From contig NZ_LFZW01000001.1 of NCBI RefSeq assembly GCF_001183985.1, forward strand, positions 683,620-747,619: a DNA stretch of 64,000 bases, in the 5' to 3' direction. This document shows positions 17,572 to 26,929 of the stretch, piece by piece; the stretch's first letter is position 1, and each line of letters begins with the position of its first letter. The stretch is from Peribacillus loiseleuriae (GTDB lineage Bacteria > Bacillota > Bacilli > Bacillales > DSM-1321). Below the pieces are notes generated by a model. It ran no database searches. It was not told the DNA's origin and saw nothing but the letters and a program-made list of their open reading frames with translations. The translations under genes were made by a program, and so were the position numbers.

Positions 17572-18840
17572 ATGCAATTCATTAATAATCTACTTCTGGA
17601 TATGGAACTAGATCCTAGATTAGTAGAATATCTTTCGATTATAATCAAGATTTTGCTAATAGGGCTTATCTGTATCGTAGCGAATTTTATTTCAAAGAAA
17701 ATAGTGATCAGGATTATTACTCGTATCGTTACAAACTCCAAAGTCAAGTGGGGTAAAATCATTTTGGAAAGACAAGTTTTTCGAAAGTTATCCCACATTG
17801 TTCCTGCGATCATTATTTATTCGTTTTCTTCAATCTTTCCAACCTATCAATCAATTATCGGAAAATTGGCCATTACCTATATCATTATTGTAGGGTTAGT
17901 GTTTATTCAAAGCTTACTTAATGCACTTAATGATATTTATCAAACCTTTGAAATATCCAAGGTTAAGCCTATTAAAGGATATATTCAGGTGGTTAACATT
18001 ATTATCATGACTCTTGGGTTCATCTTAGTCATCTCGAACCTAATAGGGGAGAGTCCTCTTATCCTATTAAGTGGTATTGGTGCTCTCTCGGCAGTTTTGA
18101 TGTTAGTATTTAAAGATTCGTTATTAGGTCTAGTGGCAGGAATTCAGTTAACGACCAATGATATGGTTCGGGTTGGTGACTGGATTGAAGTGCCAAAGTA
18201 TGGAGCAGATGGTGACATTATTGATATTTCTTTAAATACCGTACAGGTTCAAAATTTTGACAAAACGATTACGATGATACCAAGTTATGCCCTTATTTCC
18301 GATTCTTTTATAAACTGGAGAGGGATGCAAAGCTCAGGCGGCCGACGAATCAAGCGCCCTTTGTATATAGATACCAGCAGTATCACGTTTTGCACCGAGG
18401 AAATGATTGAGAAATTTATAAAAGTTCATTACCTTTCAGACTTCATTATTCAAAAGGAAAAGGAAATTACTGAGTACAATGCCAAAAATGAAATAGATCG
18501 GAACAATCGTGTGAATGGTAGGGCCCTTACCAATATCGGTGTTTTTAGGGTGTATATCAGCAATTACCTCAAGAATCACCATGGAATCAATCAGAATATG
18601 TCCTTAATGGTTAGACAGCTGGGACATAGTGAACATGGGTTGCCTATAGAAATTTATGCATTTACCAATGACGTAAAGTGGGCAGTGTATGAATCTGTGC
18701 AATCTGATATCTTTGACCATCTATTTGCAGTTGCACCAGAGTTTGGACTTAGAGTATTCCAGAATCCATCAGGGGCTGATTTAAGAAACATGGTAGAAGA
18801 ATCGAGCAACAAAGCCTTGATTGGCGAAAGAAGCTATTGA
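17572..18840 (+). CDS. MscS-family mechanosensitive channel (YbdG-like)
   Basis: A 422-residue membrane protein with about five hydrophobic helices in residues 1-170. The pore-lining TM3 and beta domain follow: LILLSGIGALSAVLMLVFKD, SLLGLVAGIQLTTNDMVRVGDWIEV, GDIIDISLNTVQVQNFDKT and TMIPSYALISDSFINWRGM are hallmark MscS/YbdG sequences. The long C-terminal region after about 265 is typical of the larger YbdG/MscM subfamily. The protein would open under membrane tension to release solutes on hypo-osmotic shock. The start has a strong upstream GGAGGAG. Monocistronic, with a terminator 20 bp downstream. Confidence 0.92.
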   Translation: MQFINNLLLDMELDPRLVEYLSIIIKILLIGLICIVANFISKKIVIRIITRIVTNSKVKWGKIILERQVFRKLSHIVPAIIIYSFSSIFPTYQSIIGKLAITYIIIVGLVFIQSLLNALNDIYQTFEISKVKPIKGYIQVVNIIIMTLGFILVISNLIGESPLILLSGIGALSAVLMLVFKDSLLGLVAGIQLTTNDMVRVGDWIEVPKYGADGDIIDISLNTVQVQNFDKTITMIPSYALISDSFINWRGMQSSGGRRIKRPLYIDTSSITFCTEEMIEKFIKVHYLSDFIIQKEKEITEYNAKNEIDRNNRVNGRALTNIGVFRVYISNYLKNHHGINQNMSLMVRQLGHSEHGLPIEIYAFTNDVKWAVYESVQSDIFDHLFAVAPEFGLRVFQNPSGADLRNMVEESSNKALIGERSY

Positions 18841-18858
18841 AATAATCAATCACCGAAA

Positions 18859-18897
18859 CAAAACCGACTGTTTTAAATAACACAGTCGGTTTATTCT
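18859..18897 (+). terminator. Terminator of the MscS-type gene
   Basis: Hairpin CCGACTGT...ACAGTCGG followed by TTTATTC. Confidence 0.85.
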
Positions 18898-18908
18898 AAT
18901 TCAAGAGA

Positions 18909-19031
18909 CTACTTTGGTAATCCTTTATACCTTGCCGTTGTCAAGTTTTGTATGTATTCCTCAAGCTCAGGCATTTCCGCTTCTCTGGCAATTCTTATGG
19001 ACAATTTAATATCATAATGATATAAATTCAT
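18909..19031 (-). CDS. Short ORF, 40 residues, possibly a relic
   Basis: MNLYHYDIKLSIRIAREAEM onward to KGLPK. The composition is protein-like, but I see no ribosome binding site before the ATG and do not recognise a family. It may be the tail of a lost gene. The surrounding 18898-19596 stretch otherwise holds only repeat R2 copy 4 and A+T-rich DNA. Confidence 0.3.
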   Translation of the reverse strand: MNLYHYDIKLSIRIAREAEMPELEEYIQNLTTARYKGLPK

Positions 19032-19166
19032 GCAATCGTATATTCTAGATTAAAATATAAAATAAAGATTTATTTTATATTTTTAACAAAAATGACCGTT
19101 GTTAACTATAAAAAGCTAAAATATACCCACTTATTATGACAGCATTAATTATAGCTCACAAAAGAC

Positions 19167-19284
19167 TCACCAACATCCCATGTGTTGCCACTTACACTCG
19201 CGACATGTGAAGTGAATCTCACAACTCATTTTAAAGAAAGGCAACTAACCTATTGGGTTGTTGCCTTTTAGTTTTCTTGCAACG
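19167..19284. repeat. Dispersed repeat R2, copy 4, with hairpin tail
   Basis: CTCACCAACATCCCATGTG, then CGACATGTGAAGTG, CAACTCATTTTAAAG, hairpin GGCAACTAACC...GGTTGTTGCC, then T4 and CTTGCAACGG. This is the most complete copy of the long form. Confidence 0.75.
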
Positions 19285-19596
19285 GATTAACAAAGGTATA
19301 TAAATTAATAGGTGCAAGTGTGAAACAAGACAATCAAATATATTGATTGAATCGGTCTGTCGAGAAAGTCTTGATAGATTTTATTATTTTATGAATATTT
19401 AAACAATTAACTGCTTTAATTTACTATAATATGAGTAATTAAACTAATAATGCGTGGTGAATAAAAAAGTGTTAAAAACAAAAGAATCCTCACAAAACGA
19501 ATGTGAATTTGTGAAAGGTATTCCCCCTGTCATAGTTGGCTAGACTTGTAGCGAACTGAAAGAAGAATAGTAGATAAAATCAGAAAGGATGACAAA

Positions 19597-21876
19597 ATGC
19601 CAGAAATAAAAGATGAAATCATTTTAAGAGGGCTTAAAGAACATAATTTAAAAAATATAGATCTAAACATACCAAAAGAAAAAATCATCGTATTTACTGG
19701 TCTTTCAGGCTCAGGAAAGAGCTCAGTTGTATTTGATACATTAGCAACAGAAAGTAGAAGACAAATGACTTTGAACTATCCTCTCTATGTTAGAAATCAA
19801 ATGCCAAGGTACGAAAGACCCCACGCCGATTTTATGCAAAACTTAAGCCCGGTTATAGTAGTAGAGCAAAGACCGATAGGAGGCAATCCCCGCTCAACAG
19901 TAGGCACCTATATGGATATAAATCCATTAATTAGACTTTTGTTCTCGAGAATAGGAAATCCATCAATAGGTTCTGCCAACGATTTTTCGAGTCAAAGTTC
20001 CTTTGGTAGATGTCCAGAATGTGGTGGATATGGGGAGGTTATTGCGCCAGACCTAAATAAGATGATCGATTACGATAAGTCACTTCGAGATTATGCAGTG
20101 AAATTTAAGCCATTATCGCCTTCAGGTTGGCAAGGTAATTGGATGATGACCTGCGGATTATTCGATCCAGATAAACCCATAAAGGACTATTCAGAAGAAA
20201 AATTCCACCTACTAGTATATGGTCCCCTGGAAGGTGAAAGAGCCTATGCACCGTTTCACACAAAACATGGACCTCAAAACGCAGAGTGGGATGGGTTATT
20301 GCCTCGATTTACGCGCCTTTATATAAATAGAGACATCACAAAACTACAACAAGTATCCCAAGATGACGTCTTAGCAGTGTCAACTCGATTCTTATGCCCA
20401 ACCTGCCAAGGTTTAGGCCTAAACCCAAAGGTATTAGAATGTAGAATAAATGGCCTGAATATCGCAGAATACGATCAATTAGAGCTTCCAGAAATACTAG
20501 AAGAACTAAAGAACATAAAAGATCCTATGGGAGAATCTATAGCACAACAAGCAATCCCACATGTAAAACAACTAGTCGACATGGGACTAGGATATTTGAG
20601 TCTATCAAGAAAAATGGGGACCCTGTCCAGTGGCGAAGCTCAAAGGGTAAAAATCGCTCGTCATTTAGGGAGCAGTCTAAACAATATCACATACATTTTT
20701 GACGAACCAAGTGCAGGACTCCATCCAGAAGAAGTGGATATGTTAATACAAATGCTAAAAAGGATAAAAGACCAACATAATACTGTCATCGTAATCGAAC
20801 ACAATCTATCAGTAATAAAAGTAGCGGATGAAATCATAGAAATGGGACCAGGAGCAGGTGTAAATGGAGGAAAAGTTGTCTATCAAGGAAAATTAGAAGG
20901 ACTAAAAAACTCTCCCACCGCCACAGCCCTAAACCACAAGCTAAAAATAAATAAAAATCCAAGGGATATAAAAAATTATTTTACAATAAACAGAGCAAGT
21001 AACAATAATTTAAAAAATATAAGCGTAAATATTCCTAAAAATGTCTTAGTCTCTATATGTGGAGTATCAGGTTCAGGTAAAAGCTCCTTAATATTGGAAG
21101 CGTTCACAGAAAGATATCCAGAAACCATCATGGTAGGACAAGGCGGCATCGGAATCTCCAACCGTTCGACTCTAGCTACATATATGGGAATAATGGACGA
21201 TATTCGCGCAATATTTGCAAAAGAAACAGGACAACCAGCAGGTTTATTCAGCTTTAACTCCTCAGGAGCATGTCCTATCTGCAAAGGAAAAGGAATCCTA
21301 ACGCCAGAAGTAGCATTTGCAGATCCGGTGACAATCCCTTGTGAAGCATGTGGTGGTATGAGATATTCAGACGAAGCGCTTGTCTATCGATATCAAGATA
21401 AAAATATAGTAGAGATTTTAGAATTAACAATAGACGAGGCTATTCATTATTTTAAAATACCTAAGATCATAAAAAGAGTGCATACGCTAAAAGACGTAGG
21501 ATTAGGGTATCTGACCTTAGGACAGACGACAAGTTCTCTAAGCGGAGGAGAAATCCAACGTCTAAAACTCGCAAGCCATTTACAAAAAGAAGGACAAATC
21601 TACCTATTAGACGAGCCGTCCTTAGGACTACACACAGAAGATAATGAAAAACTCTTAGACGTATTTCAAAATTTCGTAAACAGAGGTAATTCTGTCATCA
21701 TAATCGAACACAATCTAAACTTTATAGCGGCGAGCGACTGGGTAATAGAATTGGGTCCAGGAGGAGGCAAACAAGGTGGACAAATTATATTAGAAGGTCC
21801 ACCAGAAGAAATGTTACATGCAGAGACATTGACAGCGAAATGGTTAAAGGATGGAGTTAGAAAACATTTCACTTAA
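19597..21876 (+). CDS. UvrA-like excinuclease ATPase paralogue
   Basis: A 759-residue UvrA-superfamily ATPase, shorter than canonical UvrA (about 940). It has two ABC modules: Walker A GLSGSGKSS (about 35-43) and GVSGSGKSS (about 490-498), signatures LSSGEAQRVKIAR and LSGGEIQRLKLA, and Walker B segments YIFDEPSAGLHP and YLLDEPSLGLH. Zinc-finger pairs CPECGG, CPTCQG, CPICKG and CEACGG are all present. The short length suggests loss of much of the UvrB-binding insertion, as in UvrA2-type paralogues of antibiotic producers and their relatives, which are linked to tolerance of DNA-binding drugs or damage. That role is inference. Start behind AAAGGATGACAAA. No uvrB or uvrC adjoins. The next gene lies 112 bp downstream. 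Confidence 0.9.
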   Translation: MPEIKDEIILRGLKEHNLKNIDLNIPKEKIIVFTGLSGSGKSSVVFDTLATESRRQMTLNYPLYVRNQMPRYERPHADFMQNLSPVIVVEQRPIGGNPRSTVGTYMDINPLIRLLFSRIGNPSIGSANDFSSQSSFGRCPECGGYGEVIAPDLNKMIDYDKSLRDYAVKFKPLSPSGWQGNWMMTCGLFDPDKPIKDYSEEKFHLLVYGPLEGERAYAPFHTKHGPQNAEWDGLLPRFTRLYINRDITKLQQVSQDDVLAVSTRFLCPTCQGLGLNPKVLECRINGLNIAEYDQLELPEILEELKNIKDPMGESIAQQAIPHVKQLVDMGLGYLSLSRKMGTLSSGEAQRVKIARHLGSSLNNITYIFDEPSAGLHPEEVDMLIQMLKRIKDQHNTVIVIEHNLSVIKVADEIIEMGPGAGVNGGKVVYQGKLEGLKNSPTATALNHKLKINKNPRDIKNYFTINRASNNNLKNISVNIPKNVLVSICGVSGSGKSSLILEAFTERYPETIMVGQGGIGISNRSTLATYMGIMDDIRAIFAKETGQPAGLFSFNSSGACPICKGKGILTPEVAFADPVTIPCEACGGMRYSDEALVYRYQDKNIVEILELTIDEAIHYFKIPKIIKRVHTLKDVGLGYLTLGQTTSSLSGGEIQRLKLASHLQKEGQIYLLDEPSLGLHTEDNEKLLDVFQNFVNRGNSVIIIEHNLNFIAASDWVIELGPGGGKQGGQIILEGPPEEMLHAETLTAKWLKDGVRKHFT

Positions 21877-21988
21877 AATGTGGAATAATATAAACTAAAT
21901 TCACACAGCTATTTAACCGACTATTATAAAACAAATATTTACATATACTTAAACTATTATGAGTAAAAACAATAGGGGGAAAACTGAC

Positions 21989-22570
<582 letters not shown>

Positions 22571-22678
22571 ATTTTGTACAAACAGCCACATTGGAAAAGA
22601 GAACGAATCACCTAGGGAAAGGCTTTAATTTTATTTTCTAAATATCGGACACTTTTCTTTAGTGTCCAAAATCATAAA

Positions 22679-22735
22679 AAAGCTGAAAATATGTAAGTGT
22701 TTATCATTTCTTTCATATTTTCAGCTTCTTTCTAT
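22679..22735. terminator. Bidirectional terminator
   Basis: Hairpin AAGCTGAAAATATG / CATATTTTCAGCTT with T/A runs on both sides. Confidence 0.85.
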
Positions 22736-22841
22736 TCAAAAAAAGATATCTCATGATCCAACGTGGACATATATATAACCTTAATGAAGAAACATTTAAT
22801 TCACTACTACAATACTTGGAATAAATAGTTCGCCTGTAATT

Positions 22842-23015
22842 GCACTATATACAGGAAATCGTGATTCCGAATCTACTGAAATGATATATAAATTATTGAG
22901 AGATATAAATTGAAAGTTCAGTACGACTTTTGTAGTAATAACTCATGATAAAAGAATAGCTGAGAAGGATGATAGAATAGTAGAAATTAAAGTACGTATT
23001 CAAACAGAAGTATAG
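22842..23015 (+). pseudogene. C-terminal relic of an ABC transporter ATPase
   Basis: One frame reads TGNRDSESTEMIYKLLRDIN, a TGA, then KFSTTFVVITHDKRIAEKDD and RIVEIK before a stop. This is the D-loop to H-loop end of a LolD/MacB-type ABC ATPase (normally PTGNLDS...VVTHD). Walker A, signature and Walker B are all gone, so it is a dead fragment. It lies just upstream of the T-box promoter. Confidence 0.8.
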
Positions 23016-23053
23016 ACAAAATAGTTTATGTTATCTAAATATAAAGAATATTA

Positions 23054-23082
23054 TTGACAATAGAAAACTATGGTGCTAACAT
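23054..23082 (+). promoter_or_regulatory. Sigma-A promoter of the T-box transcript
   Basis: Perfect TTGACA (23054-23059), 17-bp spacer, extended -10 TGCTAACAT ending at 23082. Transcription would begin near 23089, just ahead of stem I of the T-box. Confidence 0.8.
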
Positions 23083-23094
23083 TTTTATAAACCG

Positions 23095-23362
23095 TAGACG
23101 AGGGAGTTAAACTGTTAAACGATCTTTCAGCGAATCCGGGATGGTGTAAGCCGGACAGATGCCGTAACAGCAAGTGGGGCCTCAGAGGGCGAAGTGAAAG
23201 AATTTTTTTAGTAGCTTAGACGCATAGCCAGCGTTATAGGGCTAAGGGTGTGTGTATGTGAGCACTCTGTAGAGTGGGTATGTATGATACATATCAAACA
23301 AGGTGGTACCGCAAGTTAACACTTGTCCTTGAATTATTATTTAAGGACAAGTGTTTTTTATT
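23095..23362 (+). promoter_or_regulatory. T-box leader (tRNA-sensing riboswitch)
   Basis: Stem I has the AGCGAA bulge and a distal loop (CCGG-GATGGTGTAAG-CCGG, 23140-23158). CTGTT / AACAG and GAGG / CCTC pairings form the lower part. The canonical T-box AAGGTGGTACCGCAAG is at 23300-23315. A terminator follows: AACACTTGTCCTT / AAGGACAAGTGTT plus T6 (23317-23360). The T-box sequence would compete with this terminator to form the antiterminator when uncharged tRNA binds. The specifier loop falls in CAAGTGGGG; GTG, AGT or TGG could be the codon and I cannot choose. It controls the three genes at 23454-26361. Confidence 0.92.
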
Positions 23363-23453
23363 ATTTTATGGGCTCAAACAACTGTAAGTAAGCAGGATAT
23401 AGTTGTTGCAGCAGCTCTATTATTCATTGCAAGTGTTGAGAGGAGTAGGTGTC

Positions 23454-23798
23454 ATGGATGATCAATTTACGCTATATAACTTAAAAGTAGAAGTAGTAGG
23501 TACAGATAAACCAATGGTTTGCAAGCATCAGGAAGGTGACTACTTCTTAGTTATAGGGGAAGACCTTATTTTCCCAGAAAATAACTCGTTTTCAATGTAT
23601 GCCTTAAGCGCTATTTTGCCATTACTGCCTGCAAAACAACGAGTTTTACACACTAATGACTGGATGTTGTCTGATAGTGTAATTGCCTGCCCAGATCCAA
23701 ACTGTGGTGCTAGATTTAAAATAACTCGTATCGGGACTCAAGAATTTAGTCATGCTGAATGTACGACAGAACCTATATATAAAGGAGATAAAAAATAA
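23454..23798 (+). CDS. TIGR04076-like small protein
   Basis: A 114-residue protein, the first gene behind the T-box. It begins MDDQFTLYNLKVEVVG, has a central GDYFLVIGEDLIFPENNSFS and MYALSAILPLLPAKQR, and ends with CPDPNCGARFKITRIG. That order resembles the TIGR04076 family of small proteins of unknown role. ATG 23454 is chosen for the AGAGGAGTAGGTGTC ahead of it; homology does not extend upstream. Its stop overlaps the start of the reductase gene (TAATG), so translation is probably coupled. Function unknown; T-box control suggests a link to one amino acid. Confidence 0.75.
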   Translation: MDDQFTLYNLKVEVVGTDKPMVCKHQEGDYFLVIGEDLIFPENNSFSMYALSAILPLLPAKQRVLHTNDWMLSDSVIACPDPNCGARFKITRIGTQEFSHAECTTEPIYKGDKK

Positions 23799-24844
23799 TG
23801 GTAGAACGATTCGAACTAGCAAAAGATTATACGATCAGTAGAGTTATCAACGGGTGTTGGCAACTATCGGAAGGTCATAGCTTAGAAACTAATTTAGACA
23901 AGCAAGATATACTGAAGGCCTTCCATATGCTTGTCGAAAAAGGATTTACGACATTTGATTGTGCTGATATATATACAGGTACTGAAGAGCTCCTCGGTGA
24001 ATTCTCAAAGCAACTTCAGCACGGAAGCACCATTTCACCCAATGATATCCAAATTCATACCAAGTATGTACCTGATATCAATCTACTCAGTGATGTCGAT
24101 TTTACATACACTGAACAAATAATTGACAGAAGCCTTAAACGGCAAAATCGAGATGTATTAGATCTAGTGCAGTTTCATTGGTGGGATTACAATGTGCCCG
24201 GCTATATCGAGACAGCAGGGGATCTGTATAGACTAAAAGAAAAAGGGAAAATACGTAATATCGCCGTTACAAACTTTGATATGAAGCATTTGAGCGAAAT
24301 CGTTGATGCTGGGATACCTATTGTGTCTTGCCAGAACCAATACTCGGTTTTTGATAGGCGTCCAGAAAAAGAATTATTAGATTATTGTAAAAGTAAAGGG
24401 ATTTCCCTGCTGTGCTATGGTACATTATCAGGTGGTTTATTAGCAGAAAAATGGATCGGCAAACCATCTATACAGCCCGAAACACGCTCACATGTTAAAT
24501 ATCTTCAGGTGATTGAAGAGACTTTGGGTTGGGATAGCTATCAGGAATTGTTGTTATTGCTACAAAGAATCGCTAAAAAGCATTCTGTTAGCGTCGCTCA
24601 TGTTGCTACAAAATATATCTTAAGTCAACAAGGTGTTGGGGCCACAATTATTGGAGTTAGAAATAGCAGCCATGTTGAGTCAAATGCACACATATTTACT
24701 TTCGAACTCGATCGTTCTGATATTAAAGAACTAAATCAATTCTTAGATAATTATCCAATACTAGATGGTGAACCTTTTGAGTTAGAGCGTACGGCTGATT
24801 CAAAATTCCGAAATATTATGAAGATGAATTTGAATGAAGAATAA
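23798..24844 (+). CDS. Aldo/keto reductase family oxidoreductase
   Basis: A 348-residue TIM-barrel oxidoreductase. The catalytic tetrad can be traced: Asp and Tyr in TFDCADIYTGTEELLGEF, Lys in IQIHTKYVPD and His in LVQFHWWDY. RNIAVTNFDMKHL and the C-terminal GATIIGVRNSSHVESN form the NADP(H)-binding region. The start overlaps the preceding stop (TAATG), so it is translated with the small TIGR04076-like protein. The two genes plus the downstream antiporter are under one T-box, so the substrate is plausibly an amino-acid-derived aldehyde or ketone; this is inference. Confidence 0.88.
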   Translation: MVERFELAKDYTISRVINGCWQLSEGHSLETNLDKQDILKAFHMLVEKGFTTFDCADIYTGTEELLGEFSKQLQHGSTISPNDIQIHTKYVPDINLLSDVDFTYTEQIIDRSLKRQNRDVLDLVQFHWWDYNVPGYIETAGDLYRLKEKGKIRNIAVTNFDMKHLSEIVDAGIPIVSCQNQYSVFDRRPEKELLDYCKSKGISLLCYGTLSGGLLAEKWIGKPSIQPETRSHVKYLQVIEETLGWDSYQELLLLLQRIAKKHSVSVAHVATKYILSQQGVGATIIGVRNSSHVESNAHIFTFELDRSDIKELNQFLDNYPILDGEPFELERTADSKFRNIMKMNLNEE

Positions 24845-24930
24845 TTATACTAAACGATCTTAACGCAGTTTTTGGGTGTTGCGACGATTAAACAAGAGTA
24901 CACGTTTAATACATAAGAGGGAGTTTCTAT

Positions 24931-26361
24931 ATGGATAAAAAACTTGAATTTAGAGGTGGCTGGGGAGTCGCGTTTATTCCAGTCGTTATTTTTCTGTTTT
25001 TCTGCATATTGTATTTTATCGTTTTTAAAGCGTTTGAAATGTATGCACTCGCAATGGGTGCTTTCGTCGCACTGATGGTGGGTGCAATTTTTGTGAAAAA
25101 GGGTAACTACGATCGTTTTTGGGATTCTGTCTATGATGGCGTAAAGGAAGCTGTCCCAATTACAATCCTTCTGTTCGCCATCGGGATGTTCTCGGAATTG
25201 ATCAAAGCTACTAATATTTCGGCAGGTTTCGTATGGCTTGCCGATTCGTTAGGTGTGGATGGAGGATTATTCACTGCGTTCACATTTATAGCAATTTGTA
25301 TCATATCTACGGCTACTGGATCATCCATCGGAACAATGTTTACCTGCTTCCCTATTTTCTACCCGGCAGGAGTATTGTTGGGATGCGATCCTGCTGTTCT
25401 TGCGGGGGCAATCGTCAGTGCTTCTATTTTTGGAGATAACTTAGCACCAATATCAGATACTACGATTATCTCGGCAGGAACTCAAGAATACACAAAAAAA
25501 GATGGTTTTGCTGAAGTGAGCGGCTGTGTTGCCACTCGACTGAAGTATTCCTTGGTCGCAGGGACGATCTCCTTTTTTCTGTTCTGGATCTTTGGCGGTG
25601 GTGGCACGGTAGGTGTGGGCGCTTCAGATATTCTTGCTAAGAACATGAATCCAATCACCCTAGTCATGCTAGTTCCGGTAGTCGTCATGTTAATCGTCGC
25701 AATCAAAACTCGCAATATTTATAAAGCTATTACGATAGGTATTGTTTTAGGGATAATAACAGGTCTAGCGTTTAATCTCTTAACTTTCGATAATATTATT
25801 TCAGTTAAGGATGGTACTCCGGTAGGATTCCTAACGGACGGCATTAACAGCATGATGGCAATCGTTACGCTCGTTATTTCAGTCTACGGTATAATGGGTG
25901 TGCTTAACGGTGCGGGAGTGCTTGAAAAAGTGACAAATGGCATACTTAACAGCAAAATGGGCAAGACGGCTCGCGGTGCTGAAATCGCTATGATGTTAGG
26001 TATTTCGTTTACAACTTTGATCTTCGGTGGTGTAACTAGTGCATCGATGACGACATTTGGAAAAGTACAGAATGAGATTGGCAAACGTGTTGGTTTGCAT
26101 CCATACCGTCGTGCTAATCTACTTGATGGTTTTGCTAATTCTATCGTACTAGTAATCCCTTTTTTAAGTGTTTTTGTATTCCTCGGCGCTTTGCTGACAC
26201 AAGGTTATGATTTTGTTGCACCGCTTTTACTAACACAAATCAGCAGCGGTATGATTTATTGCATGGTACTGTTCTTGGTTCTATTGTTCTCGGTTATAAC
26301 GGGATGGGGCCGCAAATATGAAGGCTTGGAAGGGAAAGCAGTTAGCAATCCTCAAGATTAG
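24931..26361 (+). CDS. NhaC-family antiporter, probable amino-acid-linked transporter
   Basis: A 476-residue protein with about twelve hydrophobic helices. NhaC hallmarks include TATGSSIGTMFTCFP, ASIFGDNLAPISDTTIISA (the Asp-rich ion-binding segment) and GGVTSASMTTFGKVQNEIG. The family exchanges Na+ or protons, and several members behind T-boxes in Firmicutes are known or predicted amino acid transporters. Position as last gene of the T-box operon (86 bp after the reductase) makes uptake or exchange of the sensed amino acid likely here. GAGGGAGTTTC precedes ATG 24931. A clear terminator follows at 26381. Confidence 0.87.
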   Translation: MDKKLEFRGGWGVAFIPVVIFLFFCILYFIVFKAFEMYALAMGAFVALMVGAIFVKKGNYDRFWDSVYDGVKEAVPITILLFAIGMFSELIKATNISAGFVWLADSLGVDGGLFTAFTFIAICIISTATGSSIGTMFTCFPIFYPAGVLLGCDPAVLAGAIVSASIFGDNLAPISDTTIISAGTQEYTKKDGFAEVSGCVATRLKYSLVAGTISFFLFWIFGGGGTVGVGASDILAKNMNPITLVMLVPVVVMLIVAIKTRNIYKAITIGIVLGIITGLAFNLLTFDNIISVKDGTPVGFLTDGINSMMAIVTLVISVYGIMGVLNGAGVLEKVTNGILNSKMGKTARGAEIAMMLGISFTTLIFGGVTSASMTTFGKVQNEIGKRVGLHPYRRANLLDGFANSIVLVIPFLSVFVFLGALLTQGYDFVAPLLLTQISSGMIYCMVLFLVLLFSVITGWGRKYEGLEGKAVSNPQD

Positions 26362-26380
26362 TAAACAAGATACTAAGTCA

Positions 26381-26412
26381 GGCTCTCATAATATGGTGAG
26401 AGCCTTTTTTTA
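26381..26412 (+). terminator. Terminator of the T-box operon
   Basis: GGCTCTCA-TAATATGG-TGAGAGCC followed by TTTTTTT. Confidence 0.92.
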
Positions 26413-26516
26413 GATAGTGCTAACACTGAATCCCTTTCTGGAAAAACGGTGAATTATAATATATGAATTAAGCCATGTGGAGGTCGTTACGGAGCTTAAG
26501 TCGTAATAATAGTACT

Positions 26517-26546
26517 GAAACCTTGCCGTATGGCAGGTTTTTTTAG
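26517..26546 (+). terminator. Second terminator-like hairpin
   Basis: AAACCTTGCC-GTAT-GGCAGGTTT followed by T-rich DNA. No gene is visible between it and the preceding terminator; GGAGGTCGTTACGGAGC upstream may be a relic of a lost element. Confidence 0.65.
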
Positions 26547-26550
26547 GATT

Positions 26551-26582
26551 AATGGTGGTGAACCGCATCATAAGTAAATGAG
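26551..26582. repeat. Dispersed palindrome R1, copy 2 (partial)
   Basis: Right half only: GGTGAACCGCATCATAAG then TAAATGAG. The left arm is missing. Confidence 0.65.
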
Positions 26583-26730
26583 TTCCTTTTCTTAAAACTA
26601 AATAAGTTGATTTAATGTTTTCCCCCTTCGATTGGGTAAAATCTATTCAAGAGCCAAACTTAGATATATTCTTCTTATTGATGATTTTTTAGATAACCAT
26701 AACAAATGGAGGAATTTTTTTATCTTCAAA

Positions 26731-26774
26731 AAAAAGCTGACGTGGCTATATGATATTGCCTTCGTCAGCTTTTC
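26731..26774. terminator. Bidirectional hairpin terminator
   Basis: AAAAGCTGACG / CGTCAGCTTTT with a 20-nt spacer. It separates the repeat region from the next gene. Confidence 0.8.
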
Positions 26775-26929
26775 CATTGTTAAAACGAATAAGAACCCAT
26801 AATTCTCCTTTAATAAGAAAATTGAAGATACGCTTATTTTGTTATATTTCAGAAAATATAGATTATAAATTCTGTCCAAATTTAATGTTATATTAATAAA
26901 AAAATAGGATATAAGATAGAGGAGAGATT

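Noticed and set aside
26643-26879. 78-residue minus-strand open frame before the YczE-like gene
   Set aside because: It runs through a bidirectional terminator, has low-complexity hydrophobic composition and no ribosome binding site.
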